Shown: piece by piece, positions 23,491 through 32,037 of the stretch | How the letters are laid out: each line of letters begins with the position of its first letter | How positions within the stretch are numbered: the first letter of the stretch is position 1 | DNA from: Minicystis rosea | Lineage (GTDB): Bacteria; Myxococcota_A; Polyangia; Polyangiales; Polyangiaceae | Assembly: GCA_001931535.1 (NCBI GenBank) | Contig: CP016211.1 | Span: 3,004,501 to 3,068,500 of the forward strand | DNA: 64,000 bases | Reading direction: 5' to 3' | Translations under genes and position numbers: made by a program | The notes under the pieces: generated by a model | Told to the model about the DNA's origin: nothing | What the model saw: the letters and a program-made list of their open reading frames with translations, nothing else | Database searches by the model: none

Positions 23491-24483
23491 CTCGACCTCA
23501 ACCTCTTCCTCGTGTTTCGGGCGGTGCTCGAGGAAGGCACGACGGTGGGCGCGGCGCGGCGTCTCTCGGTCACGCAGTCGGCGGTGAGCAACGCGCTGGC
23601 GCGGCTTCGCCATGCCGTCGGCGATCCGCTCTTCGTGCGCAACGGGCGCGGCCTCGTGCCCACGCCGCGCGCCGAGGAGATGCGCCCGGCGATCACCGAA
23701 GCGATTCGAAAGCTCGAGGGCGTGCTGGGCGACGCGTTCGATCCACGCGCAACCACGCGCACGTTCACCATCGCCTGCGCGGACCATCACCAAGCGGCCG
23801 ACGTGCCGCGCGTGGCGCACGCGTTCGCAGGGGCCTTGCCGCGGGCGCGTCTCCGGGTCGTGAGCGTAGACTACCTTCTCTCGTCGGATGGGCTCGCGAG
23901 CGGGACGATCGATGTGTTGCTCGCGCCGGAGGGCACCTCCGGGCAGGGGCTCCACGCGACACCGCTGTTTCGCGAGGTGTCCGAGCTCTTGGTGCGCGCC
24001 GAGCATCCGGTGCTCCGCAAGCGCGCGACGTTCGAAAGGCTCGCGGAGCTCGGCCACATCGACGTCCACATCACGCTCGGCGAGCCGGGCACCGTGAACC
24101 GAAGCGTGAGCGGCGCGCTCCTCGATCTCGGCTTCGATCGGCGCATCGCCGTGGTCACGCCTTCGTTCACCACGGCGGCCATGATCGCCGCGCGCACCGA
24201 CTACGTGGCGTGGCTCCCCGAGCACGCGGCGCGCTTGTTCGGCGACGTCCTGGGGCTGCGGGCGCTCCGCACGCCGCTGCCGTCGTTCGACATCGGCTGC
24301 AGCCTCGTCTGGCACGAGCGCACCCATGCCGATCCCGGCGCGGTGTTCTTCCGCGATCTCGTCCTGCGGGAGCTCCATGAGGCGGAGCCTCGCCGGCAGC
24401 ACGAGCGACCGGCGAGCGGGACGCGCAAACGTCGTCGGGCAACGGCTAAGCGTACGCGGTCACCAGCCAGCAGGCCGCGGTGA
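23476..24483 (+). CDS. LysR family transcriptional regulator
   Basis: The N-terminal HTH begins 'MNISALDLNLFLVFRAVLEEG' and continues 'RRLSVTQSAVSNALARLRHAVGDPLFVRNGRGLVPTPRAEE', a classic NahR/NodD-type start. A substrate-binding domain follows. The C-terminus has a basic 25-residue tail (RKRRRATAKRTRS) that overlaps the convergent methyltransferase gene by 38 nt. That overlap is unusual and suggests the functional stop could once have been earlier. It probably controls the divergent monooxygenase. Confidence 0.87.
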   Translation: MNISALDLNLFLVFRAVLEEGTTVGAARRLSVTQSAVSNALARLRHAVGDPLFVRNGRGLVPTPRAEEMRPAITEAIRKLEGVLGDAFDPRATTRTFTIACADHHQAADVPRVAHAFAGALPRARLRVVSVDYLLSSDGLASGTIDVLLAPEGTSGQGLHATPLFREVSELLVRAEHPVLRKRATFERLAELGHIDVHITLGEPGTVNRSVSGALLDLGFDRRIAVVTPSFTTAAMIAARTDYVAWLPEHAARLFGDVLGLRALRTPLPSFDIGCSLVWHERTHADPGAVFFRDLVLRELHEAEPRRQHERPASGTRKRRRATAKRTRSPASRPR

Positions 24484-25291
24484 AGCGGGCCGCGCCATCC
24501 TCGATGAACGCTTCGTAGGCCGCGCGAACGGCGTCGGTGATTCGGGCGCGCGTCGGCTCGTCCACGTTGCGCAGCATGAGGCCCACCGGGCCGAGCTTGG
24601 TGACGTACGCGGTGAGGTCACGTTCGGCGACGCTGCTCGGAACGTCGATCGGGCGGACATCGATCTCCTTCCAGCCGCTCGCGTCGAGGATCCGCTTCAC
24701 GCGATCACCGTCCGCGAACGCGAAGGGGCCGGGCGCATCCGGAACCGGCGCAGGCAACGACGGCAAGAACGGTGCAGCGGCGCTCGCCGCCGTGGTCATG
24801 AACGGGTTCTCGGCGGAGCTGCGCCAAGCCACGAACGAGAGCTTCGCGGCGGGTCGCGCGCCGCGACGGATGTTGGCGAACGCCGCCGCGGGATCGTCGA
24901 AGAACATCACGCCGAACCGCGAGATGACGGCATCGAAGGCCTCCGGCTCGAAGGCATGCGTCTGCGCATCCGCCTGGACGAAGGTGGTGGAAGCCAGCCC
25001 CTCGGCGGCAGCGCGCGCGTTGGCGGCGGCGACCAACGGCGCGGAGATGTCCACGCCGAGACAGCGGCCCGCCGGCCCGAGGCGTCGCGCCATCGCGAGG
25101 GACGTGGCGCCCGCGCCGCTACCGATGTCGAGCACGCGGCCGCCCTCACCGGGGAAGGCCGCGTCCAAGACCGGCGGAGCGAGCGGCGCCAGCATGCGAT
25201 CGAGCACCTCCTGCATCTCCACCCAGATGTGCCCGCTGGTCTCGTTCCACAGCGCGGCCTGATCGCGATTCGGCGGATGGGCTTCGGACAT
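24446..25291 (-). CDS. Class I SAM-dependent methyltransferase
   Basis: AAGGAG positioned 7 nt upstream selects the ATG at 25291 over a longer start at 25324, giving 281 residues. Motif I is 'VLDIGSGAGATSLAMA', followed by 'LGVDISAPLV', 'VQADAQTHAF' and 'FDAVISRFGVMFFDDP' (motif IV region), as in UbiE/Methyltransf_11-type enzymes. The small-molecule substrate is unknown. It is divergent from a MerR regulator, with the palindromic operator in the shared gap. Confidence 0.85.
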   Translation of the reverse strand: MSEAHPPNRDQAALWNETSGHIWVEMQEVLDRMLAPLAPPVLDAAFPGEGGRVLDIGSGAGATSLAMARRLGPAGRCLGVDISAPLVAAANARAAAEGLASTTFVQADAQTHAFEPEAFDAVISRFGVMFFDDPAAAFANIRRGARPAAKLSFVAWRSSAENPFMTTAASAAAPFLPSLPAPVPDAPGPFAFADGDRVKRILDASGWKEIDVRPIDVPSSVAERDLTAYVTKLGPVGLMLRNVDEPTRARITDAVRAAYEAFIEDGAARFTAACWLVTAYA

Positions 25292-25341
25292 CGGCGTCTC
25301 CTTCGGCTTGCGTTCGTCGGTCATGCACCACAGTCTGCAAG

Positions 25342-25357
25342 CTCAAGTCGACTTGAG
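25342..25357. promoter_or_regulatory. Perfect 16-bp palindrome, probable MerR-family operator
   Basis: CTCAAGTCGACTTGAG is fully self-complementary and lies between the divergent methyltransferase and MerR starts. It matches the core of operators bound by SoxR and related MerR proteins (CCTCAAGTTAACTTGAGG). Confidence 0.65.
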
Positions 25358-25364
25358 GTCAAGC

Positions 25365-25805
25365 GTGAAGGACTTGGACATCACCGAGGTGGCTCGGCGC
25401 GCCGGCGTCCCCGCCTCGACGCTGCGGTTCTACGAGGAAAAGGGGCTCATCGCTTCCACCGGGCGACGGGGTTTGCGGCGGCTGTTCGCGCCCGAGGTGC
25501 TGGAGCGTCTCGCGCTGATCGCCCTCGGGCGGGTGGCGGGGTTTTCGCTGGACGAGATCGCGCAGATGTTCGCGCCCGATGGTCGGCTCCGCATCGAGCG
25601 CGCGCGGCTCACGGCCAAGGCCGAGGAGCTGGATGCGACCATCCAACGGCTCGTCGCGATGCGCGACGGCCTGCGCCACGCGGCGGCGTGCTCGGCGCCG
25701 AGCCACATGGAGTGCCCGCACTTCCGCCGCATCGTTCGGCTCGCCGGCACGGGTCGCCTCGAGCCGCTCGCGCGGACGACGTCGCGACGGAAGCGAGCGA
25801 GCTGA
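25365..25805 (+). CDS. MerR family transcriptional regulator
   Basis: Start GTG at 25365 with GAGG upstream, so the protein begins at the HTH: 'LDITEVARRAGVPASTLRFYEEKGLI', with the R-R-L-F wing. The helix around 'FSLDEIAQMF' and the coiled coil 'ERARLTAKAEELDATIQRLVAMRDGLRHAAAC' are the dimerisation region. Three cysteines near the end (CSAPSHMECPHF) could be an effector or metal site. It probably controls the divergent methyltransferase and itself through the palindrome at 25342. Confidence 0.85.
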   Translation: MKDLDITEVARRAGVPASTLRFYEEKGLIASTGRRGLRRLFAPEVLERLALIALGRVAGFSLDEIAQMFAPDGRLRIERARLTAKAEELDATIQRLVAMRDGLRHAAACSAPSHMECPHFRRIVRLAGTGRLEPLARTTSRRKRAS

Positions 25806-25807
25806 AG

Positions 25808-28800
25808 CTATGCGCGGCCGCGGGGGAAATCCGGCAGCATCCGGCCCAGGCGATCGCGGGCCATCTCGACGATGCGGCGGACCTCTTCGATGCGGGTGAG
25901 GTAGGCCCGGCGATGCTCGGTGCCGGCGATGGCGCCGGCGTGCGCGACGACGGATTGGAAGGCGGCGTCGAGGACCATGTCGGCCTCCTGCTCGTGCCCG
26001 AAGGCGAGCAGGCTCTCGACGAGGGTGAGGCGCATGGACTCTTCCCACTCCTCGACTGGAAGCGCCGTGAGCCGCTGCACGACGTCGCGCGAGAGCTCGA
26101 GCGCGCTCTCCACGTAGCGGCGCGCGAGCTGCACCTTGGCGAGCACGAAGATGGCCGTGGTGTAGAGCGCGGGGACGCTGCGCGTCTCGTCGCAGACGAA
26201 GCGGGCCAGCGTGTGGGCCGCGCCGAGATCACCGGGCGCGCCGCGCCACACGAGGAAGATAGCCTCGTAGCAGCGGGCGTGGATGCGGAGGCGCGCGGCG
26301 CTGGTCTCGTCGGCGATGCGCGCGGCGTGGCGCTGGCACGAGATGCCCTCGTCGAGGTTCCCGAGGCGCGCGTAGGACATGCCCACGTTGTGCAGCGAGA
26401 AGGCCTCCAGGATGCGCATGCGACGCGCGCGGGCGTCGTGGAGCGAGCGCTCCAGGTTGGCCTGCGCGTCCTCGAAGAGGCCGAGGTGGTTCTGCACGGA
26501 TCCGGTGTTGATCCGGCCGCGGGTGGCGAGGACGACGTCGCCCGCGTTCTCGGCGGCTTCGATGAGCATGGCGCCCGCGACGCTCGCGCCCGAGGCGTCG
26601 TTCGCGTGCATGAGCGCGAAGAGACGCGCGTCGAGCGCGCGGAGCATGGCCTCGATGGCGCCCGAGGCGCGCGCCGTCTCCACGGCTTGGTTGGCGATGG
26701 CGAGCGCCTGCGCGGGCACGCCGAGATCGATGAGGCCACGCACGCGCGCTGCCTGGAGCGCGGCGAGGAGCGACGGCGAGAGTGCAGGGAAGTTGGCGAG
26801 GACCCATGCGGCGCGCGCATCACCGTCGGCGGCGCGGCCCGACTCGATGCACGCGGTCGACACCACGCGCTGCGCCTCGGCCCACATGTCCGAGCCGGCG
26901 GGCGCGAGCGTGGTGGCCTCTTCGCCGGCGGCGATGGCGTCGCGCAGGCGGCCCATGAAGGCGGAGACCTGGGCCTTGGCGATGAGGAGCTGCGCGCGGA
27001 TGGGGCCCTCGGCGCCGCACGCGAGGCCGCGATCGGCGAGCTCGAGCGCGGTCTCGAGCTGCGCGCCGTTGCTGTAGGCTTGGCGCGTGGCGCGCGCATA
27101 GAGCACGGCGGCGCGCGGGAGATCGCCGCCCGCGTCGGCGTGGCGCGCGATCAGGCCGACGTCGACGTCGCCCACGGACTCGAGCCACGCGCCCGCATCG
27201 AGGTGGAGCGCGGCGCGATCCTCTTCGAGCACGGAGGCATAGGCGGCGTCACGCACGAGCGCCTGACGGAAGATCCATTCGTCGTGGCCGGCGATGCGCG
27301 ACTCGGGCTGACGCGTGATGATCTCGGCGTGCTGGAGCTCGGAGAGATCCATCCCCGCGGGGCGATCGAGGAGAGCCTCGACGCCGCCGGTCCAGAACGA
27401 TTGGCCGAAGACGGAGGCCGCGCGCAGCACCTGCCGGAGCTGAGGTGACATGCGATCGAGGCGCGCCTGCACGACGGCTTGCACGGTGAGCGGCAGCTCT
27501 TCGCGACCTTCGGCGGCGTAGCGGATCAGCTCTTCCAAGAAGAGGGCATTGCCACCGGCGCGGCGCACGATGCTCGCGCGGATCGTGGGCTCGGCGCTCG
27601 GCAACGCGGCCGCGACGAGGCGCTCGGCCGCGAGGGGCGAGAGCGGCGAGAGCGTGAGACGCGTGACGTTGCGGCGCTCCCAGAGCTGCGGGAGGCGCGT
27701 CTGGATCTCGGGGCGCGCGAAGGCGAAGACACCGAAGCGCAGATCGGGACAGCCGAGGAGCCAGTCGACGAGATCGATGGTGGTGTCGTCGGCCCAATGC
27801 ATGTCCTCGATGAAGAGGACGAGCGGCGTGGGCTGCACGCGCACGAAGGCTTCGAGCGCGGTGCGCATGCGCGACTGCATGAGCTGCGCGCTGGCGCGGG
27901 CGGCGCGGAGCGGCTCGTCGCTGTCGTCGGGGAAGGGGACGCCGATGAGCTCGCCGAGGAAGGCCGCGAGGAAGCGGAGCGTGCGCGGCAGGCGCACGGC
28001 CACGTGGTTCTTGACCTTGGTGACCTGCTCGTGCGGCTGCTCGCCGTCGTGCACGCCCATGAGGGCGCGGAGCGCGCGGCCGAGCGCGGAGATGCTGCCG
28101 CCGCGGCTCATGGCGTCGCCGCGGCAGAGGAGGACCTCGGGGCGCCACGCCGCCGTCTCGAGGCGCTGCATCATCTCGGCGCGGACGCGGCTCTTGCCGA
28201 TGCCCGCGGGGCCCGTGACGAGCGCGGCGCGGGGCGTGCCGTCTTCGCAGAGCTCGCTGTAGATGCCGACGAGGAGCGCGATCTCCTTCTCGCGGCCGAC
28301 CGTCGGCGTGGCCCGACCGAGGAGCTGGCGCGCGCCGAAGCCGCTCGCGTCCTCGCGCACGAGGACGCCGCCTTCGGGATCCTCCTGCACGACGAAGCGC
28401 CCCTCGATCGAGATGGCCGCGTAGCCGTCGATGCGCACGGTGCCCGGCGCGGCGCGATCGAGCTGGCGGGCCGCGCGATCGAGCGCCTCGCCCGCGATGT
28501 TGGCGCGGCCGCGCACGGCGTGACCGACGGCCACCGCGACGCGCGGGAGCGAGACCGGAACGCCGCTGCCGGCGTGCTGCGTTTGCAGCGCGCGCGCCAC
28601 CGTGAGCGCGGCCCGCGCGGCGCGCACCGCTTCGTCACCCTTCGATCGCTCGACGCCGAGCACGGCGACGACGCGCCCGCCCGCGAGCGCCTCGAAGCGC
28701 GTGTCCTCGCCGAGCACCTCGCGCACGGCCGCGTCGACTTCGGGCGTGAGCTGCGAGCCGGCGAGATCGCAGAGCACCACCGCGACCACGCGCCGCTCGC

Positions 28801-29746
28801 TCGTCCCCGGCCGCGACGGGTTCGGATGCCCCGGCTCGGCGCCGCTGCTCGGCGGCCCGATCTCCGGCACCACCGGCCGCACCGCCGACGCGCTCTTGTC
28901 GGTGGCGGGCGGATCGTTGTTGAGCGTGCCCACGCGGGCCAGCGCGCGCGCCAGCTCGCCGCCGTTCTCGTAGCGGACGTTGCGATTCTTGGCGATGGCG
29001 CGGGAGATGACTTGATCGAGCGCCTCCGGGACGTCGAAGCGAATGCTCGACGCGACGGGCGGCTCCTCGATGACGAGGCGGCTCAAGAGCGCGATGACGT
29101 GCTCGGTCTCGAACACGTTGCGCCCCGTGACCAGCCGGAACAAGACCGCGCCCAACGAGTAGACGTCGGCCCGCGGATCGATCGCTTCGTCACGCGCCTG
29201 CTCGGGCGCCATGAAATGCGGCGTGCCGATGATCTGCCCGCGCTCGGTGGGGAACTCGTCGGGCTCCGACGGCTTCACCACGCCGAAGTCGATGAGCTTG
29301 ATCGCCGTGCCCTTGCCGTGCACGAGGAAGATGTTCGAAAGCTTGAGATCGCGGTGCACCACACCGCGCGCGTGTACCGCCGCCATCGCCGCGGCGGACC
29401 GACGCACGATCTCGACCGCGTCGCGCATGCCGAGCGGCGCGCGGCGCTGGCGCTGGCCGAGGTCTTCGCCTTCGAGCCACTCCATGGCGAAGAAGAGGCG
29501 CCCGTCGTGCCACGTCCCGTGACCGACGTACTGCACGATGTTCGGGTGCCGCAGATCCGCGAGGATGGCGATCTCGCGCGCGAAGCGGGCGCGCTCGTGC
29601 GCCGACGCGGTCGCGCGCAGGAGCTTCACGGCGACGGGCTGGCCCGTCTCGCTATCGATGCCGCGGAAGATGTCGCCCATGCCGCCACTGCCGACACGAG
29701 CTTCGAGCGTGAAGCGATCGGAAGGCGGGCTGAAATCCGGGAGCAC
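25808..29746 (-). CDS. Ser/Thr protein kinase fused to cyclase-like, AAA-ATPase and TPR domains
   Basis: From a GTG at 29746 (an in-frame extension reaches 30007) the protein is ~1,312 residues. The kinase domain spans 11-275: glycine loop GSGGMG, Lys41, HRDLKLSN at 131-138, DFG at 153-155 and APEQ at 180-183. Residues ~318-470 resemble a nucleotide-cyclase homology domain ('VVAVVLCDLAG', 'AVAVGHAVRGRANI') without the usual catalytic pair. An AAA/STAND ATPase follows (Walker A GPAGIGKSR; Walker B 'LVLFIEDMHWADD'), then long helical TPR-like repeats. This architecture is abundant in Polyangiales. The target is unknown. It converges on the merR gene with a 2-nt gap. Confidence 0.85.
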   Translation of the reverse strand: MLPDFSPPSDRFTLEARVGSGGMGDIFRGIDSETGQPVAVKLLRATASAHERARFAREIAILADLRHPNIVQYVGHGTWHDGRLFFAMEWLEGEDLGQRQRRAPLGMRDAVEIVRRSAAAMAAVHARGVVHRDLKLSNIFLVHGKGTAIKLIDFGVVKPSEPDEFPTERGQIIGTPHFMAPEQARDEAIDPRADVYSLGAVLFRLVTGRNVFETEHVIALLSRLVIEEPPVASSIRFDVPEALDQVISRAIAKNRNVRYENGGELARALARVGTLNNDPPATDKSASAVRPVVPEIGPPSSGAEPGHPNPSRPGTSERRVVAVVLCDLAGSQLTPEVDAAVREVLGEDTRFEALAGGRVVAVLGVERSKGDEAVRAARAALTVARALQTQHAGSGVPVSLPRVAVAVGHAVRGRANIAGEALDRAARQLDRAAPGTVRIDGYAAISIEGRFVVQEDPEGGVLVREDASGFGARQLLGRATPTVGREKEIALLVGIYSELCEDGTPRAALVTGPAGIGKSRVRAEMMQRLETAAWRPEVLLCRGDAMSRGGSISALGRALRALMGVHDGEQPHEQVTKVKNHVAVRLPRTLRFLAAFLGELIGVPFPDDSDEPLRAARASAQLMQSRMRTALEAFVRVQPTPLVLFIEDMHWADDTTIDLVDWLLGCPDLRFGVFAFARPEIQTRLPQLWERRNVTRLTLSPLSPLAAERLVAAALPSAEPTIRASIVRRAGGNALFLEELIRYAAEGREELPLTVQAVVQARLDRMSPQLRQVLRAASVFGQSFWTGGVEALLDRPAGMDLSELQHAEIITRQPESRIAGHDEWIFRQALVRDAAYASVLEEDRAALHLDAGAWLESVGDVDVGLIARHADAGGDLPRAAVLYARATRQAYSNGAQLETALELADRGLACGAEGPIRAQLLIAKAQVSAFMGRLRDAIAAGEEATTLAPAGSDMWAEAQRVVSTACIESGRAADGDARAAWVLANFPALSPSLLAALQAARVRGLIDLGVPAQALAIANQAVETARASGAIEAMLRALDARLFALMHANDASGASVAGAMLIEAAENAGDVVLATRGRINTGSVQNHLGLFEDAQANLERSLHDARARRMRILEAFSLHNVGMSYARLGNLDEGISCQRHAARIADETSAARLRIHARCYEAIFLVWRGAPGDLGAAHTLARFVCDETRSVPALYTTAIFVLAKVQLARRYVESALELSRDVVQRLTALPVEEWEESMRLTLVESLLAFGHEQEADMVLDAAFQSVVAHAGAIAGTEHRRAYLTRIEEVRRIVEMARDRLGRMLPDFPRGRA

Positions 29747-29999
29747 CAGCGTCGAGGCTACGCGAGATGCTCGGGTGCGAGAAGGGGGGAAGGCAGCCCA
29801 CGAAGCCCGGCCACGATGAAGGGGAGCCGCGTGCGAGCGAACCATCGACGGCGGCGACGCCGAGGCACCTCGAGTGTTGCGGAAAGCGACGGCGCGATGG
29901 CAGGGCGCCCAGACGATCGACCTCGACGAGCGGCGTGGCTCCGAAAGGCCAGGATTTCCCGTCACGGACGCCTTCATTTTCATGAGGCGCTCTCTGGGC

Positions 30000-30028
30000 T
30001 TGCGCAACGCGCACGCGCCGACTAGGGT
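30000..30028 (+). promoter_or_regulatory. Promoter of tRNA-Glu
   Basis: TTGCGC (30000-30005), a 17-nt spacer and TAGGGT (30023-30028) lie 17 nt before the tRNA. The same TTGCG-N17-TAGGGT arrangement recurs before the VgrG leader at 46221. Confidence 0.5.
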
Positions 30029-30045
30029 CGCGCGCCTCGGAGTTG

Positions 30046-30123
30046 GTCCCCATCGTCTAGTCCGGCCCAGGACCCAGCCCTTTCAAGGCTGTTACGCGGG
30101 TTCGAATCCCGCTGGGGACGCCA
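30046..30123 (+). tRNA. tRNA-Glu (anticodon TTC)
   Basis: Acceptor arm GTCCCCA pairs with TGGGGAC. The discriminator is G, and the CCA end is encoded at 30121-30123. Anticodon stem CAGCC/GGCTG carries the loop CTTTCAA with anticodon TTC at 30082-30084. The T-arm is GCGGGTTCGAATCCCGC. All cloverleaf elements are intact. Confidence 0.95.
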
Positions 30124-30144
30124 CATTCGTTTCTTTACGTTGAA

Positions 30145-30171
30145 GCCCGCAGCCTCACTCGATCTGCGGGC
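30145..30171 (+). terminator. Terminator of tRNA-Glu
   Basis: GCCCGCAG (30145-30152) and CTGCGGGC (30164-30171) form a perfect 8-bp stem with an 11-nt loop, followed by CTCTCTC, 22 nt after the tRNA. This is the best terminator candidate in the window. Confidence 0.6.
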
Positions 30172-30351
30172 CTCTCTCACGTAATACCTGACGAGAGCAC
30201 GTCCGTCGGCAGGGGTGGAGCCGGTCAGATCAGTGCGCTGCGACGCGCTCGCGGCCCCGTTCTTCGATGGCCGTTTCCGCTGAGGGTTCGCGGGGTTCGC
30301 CGGCCAAGAACTGGGCTGCGACGACCGCGGGCGCTTAGCATCGGCGGCAGT

Positions 30352-32037
30352 ATGCTCGCCCGTGGAAAACGCCAAACACGCCTCGTCGACCGCGCGTCGA
30401 CTGCGATCGATTGGCGTCACCGCGCTGCCGGAGTGACTGCGCTGCTCGTCGCGGGGTGCGCGGCTGCGAACGCTTCGCGGGTCGAGAGCAGCGCGCCGCG
30501 CGTCGAGCCGCACGCGCCGATCGTTGCCGAGGTCGTCGCTGCGCCGGCTCCGCTGCGGCGGCTGACGAACGAGGAGTACAACAACACGATCCGCGATCTG
30601 CTCGGCGACACGAGCCGTCCCGCCGACGCGTTCCCTCCGGACGAGGCCATCGGCGGCTTCGAGAACAACACCGTGTCGCCCATCACGCAGGCGCTCGTCG
30701 AGCGCTACATGGAGGCGGCGGAAGCGATCGCGGCCCGTGCGTCGGGGCGCCTCGACAAGCTCTCACCATGCCCGCCGGCCGCGCTGCCCGAGGCGTGCGC
30801 GCGCAATTTCATCGAAACGTTCGGGCGCCTCGCGTTCCGGCGCCCGCTCGAGGACGGCGAACGGGCGGAGCTCTTCGCGATCTTCGCCGAGAAGCAGAAG
30901 CGCTCCGGCTACGCGCGCGGCATTCAGCTCGTCATCACCGCGATCCTCGAGTCGCCGAGCTTCTTGTATCGGCTCGAGCCGGCTGACGGAGGCACGAAGA
31001 CACGGCCTTTGACGGGCTACGAGGTGGCGACGCGCCTCGCGTATTTCATCTGGGCGTCGACGCCGGACGCGGCGCTGCTCGACGACGCCGCGGCCGGCAA
31101 GCTGAGCGCGCGCGAGGGCGTCGAACGGGCCGCGCGAAGGCTGCTCGAGGATCGGCGCGCCGTGGACGGGATCCGCAGCTTTCATCGCCAGTGGCTCGAG
31201 CTCCGCGTGCTCGACACCGCGTCGAAGGATCCTGTTCTCCATCCCGGGTTCACGCCCGAGCTCAAGGCGGCCATGGTGGAAGAGACGCTGCGCTTCACCG
31301 CGTACGCCGTGCTCGCAGGAGGCGACACCGTCGCGACGCTGCTCACGTCGAGGAAGAGCTTCGTCAACGCGTCGCTCGCGAAGCTCTACGGTGTCCCCGC
31401 TCCGTCGGGAGACGCGCTCATCGAGCTGCCGCCGCGCGAGCGCTCCGGGCTGTTGACGCAGGCGAGCGTGATGACGGCCCTCGCGGGGGCCGAGGACGCG
31501 TCGCCGATCCTGCGCGGCAAGTTCGTGCGCGAGAAGCTCCTGTGCGAGACGATTCGTCCGCCGCCTCCGGACGTCGACACGCGGCCGCCTCCGTTCGACG
31601 CCAAGCAAACGAAGAAGGATCGCTTCGCGCGACACACGACCGATCCGAGCTGCGCGTTGTGCCACGACCGGATGGATCCGGTGGGCTTCGGCTTCGAGCA
31701 CTACGATGCGCTGGGCGCGTGGCGCTCGGTCGACGGCTCCTTTCCCGTCGACGCGACCGGAAAGCTGTGGGGCACGGACGACACGGACGGCCCCTTCGAC
31801 GGCGCCGTCGCGCTCGCGGCGCGCCTCGCAGCGAGCACGCAGGTGCGGCGTTGCATCGCGACGCAGTGGTTTCGTGCGGCCGTCGGGCGGGACGAACGTC
31901 TCGAGGATCGAGCTTCGCGCGAGGCGGCGTATCAAGCGTTCGCGCGCGCCGGCTTCGACGTGCGCGAGCTCATCGTCGCGATCACTGGAAGCGACGCTTT
32001 CCGCCACGCGGGCTTCGACGAAGGCGGCACGGAGTGA
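30352..32037 (+). CDS. DUF1592/DUF1588/DUF1585 planctomycete-type cytochrome-like lipoprotein
   Basis: The 561-residue protein has an N-terminal lipobox (LVAGC at about residue 32-36) after an unusually long n-region. The 'RRLTNEEYNNTIRDLLGD' motif is the DUF1587 hallmark, 'YEVATRLAYFIWASTPD' marks DUF1595/1592, and 'CALCHDRMDPVGFGFEHYDALG' is the heme-type C-x2-C-H of DUF1588. These large proteins occur paired with DUF1552 in myxobacteria and planctomycetes. Their function is unproven, and an extracytoplasmic redox role is presumed. It is translationally coupled to the DUF1552 gene by GTGA. Confidence 0.85.
   Translation: MLARGKRQTRLVDRASTAIDWRHRAAGVTALLVAGCAAANASRVESSAPRVEPHAPIVAEVVAAPAPLRRLTNEEYNNTIRDLLGDTSRPADAFPPDEAIGGFENNTVSPITQALVERYMEAAEAIAARASGRLDKLSPCPPAALPEACARNFIETFGRLAFRRPLEDGERAELFAIFAEKQKRSGYARGIQLVITAILESPSFLYRLEPADGGTKTRPLTGYEVATRLAYFIWASTPDAALLDDAAAGKLSAREGVERAARRLLEDRRAVDGIRSFHRQWLELRVLDTASKDPVLHPGFTPELKAAMVEETLRFTAYAVLAGGDTVATLLTSRKSFVNASLAKLYGVPAPSGDALIELPPRERSGLLTQASVMTALAGAEDASPILRGKFVREKLLCETIRPPPPDVDTRPPPFDAKQTKKDRFARHTTDPSCALCHDRMDPVGFGFEHYDALGAWRSVDGSFPVDATGKLWGTDDTDGPFDGAVALAARLAASTQVRRCIATQWFRAAVGRDERLEDRASREAAYQAFARAGFDVRELIVAITGSDAFRHAGFDEGGTE

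Noticed and set aside
27479..30025. An 848-codon plus-strand frame opposite the Ser/Thr kinase
   Set aside because: It is antisense to complete kinase and ATPase motifs and has no signal of its own.
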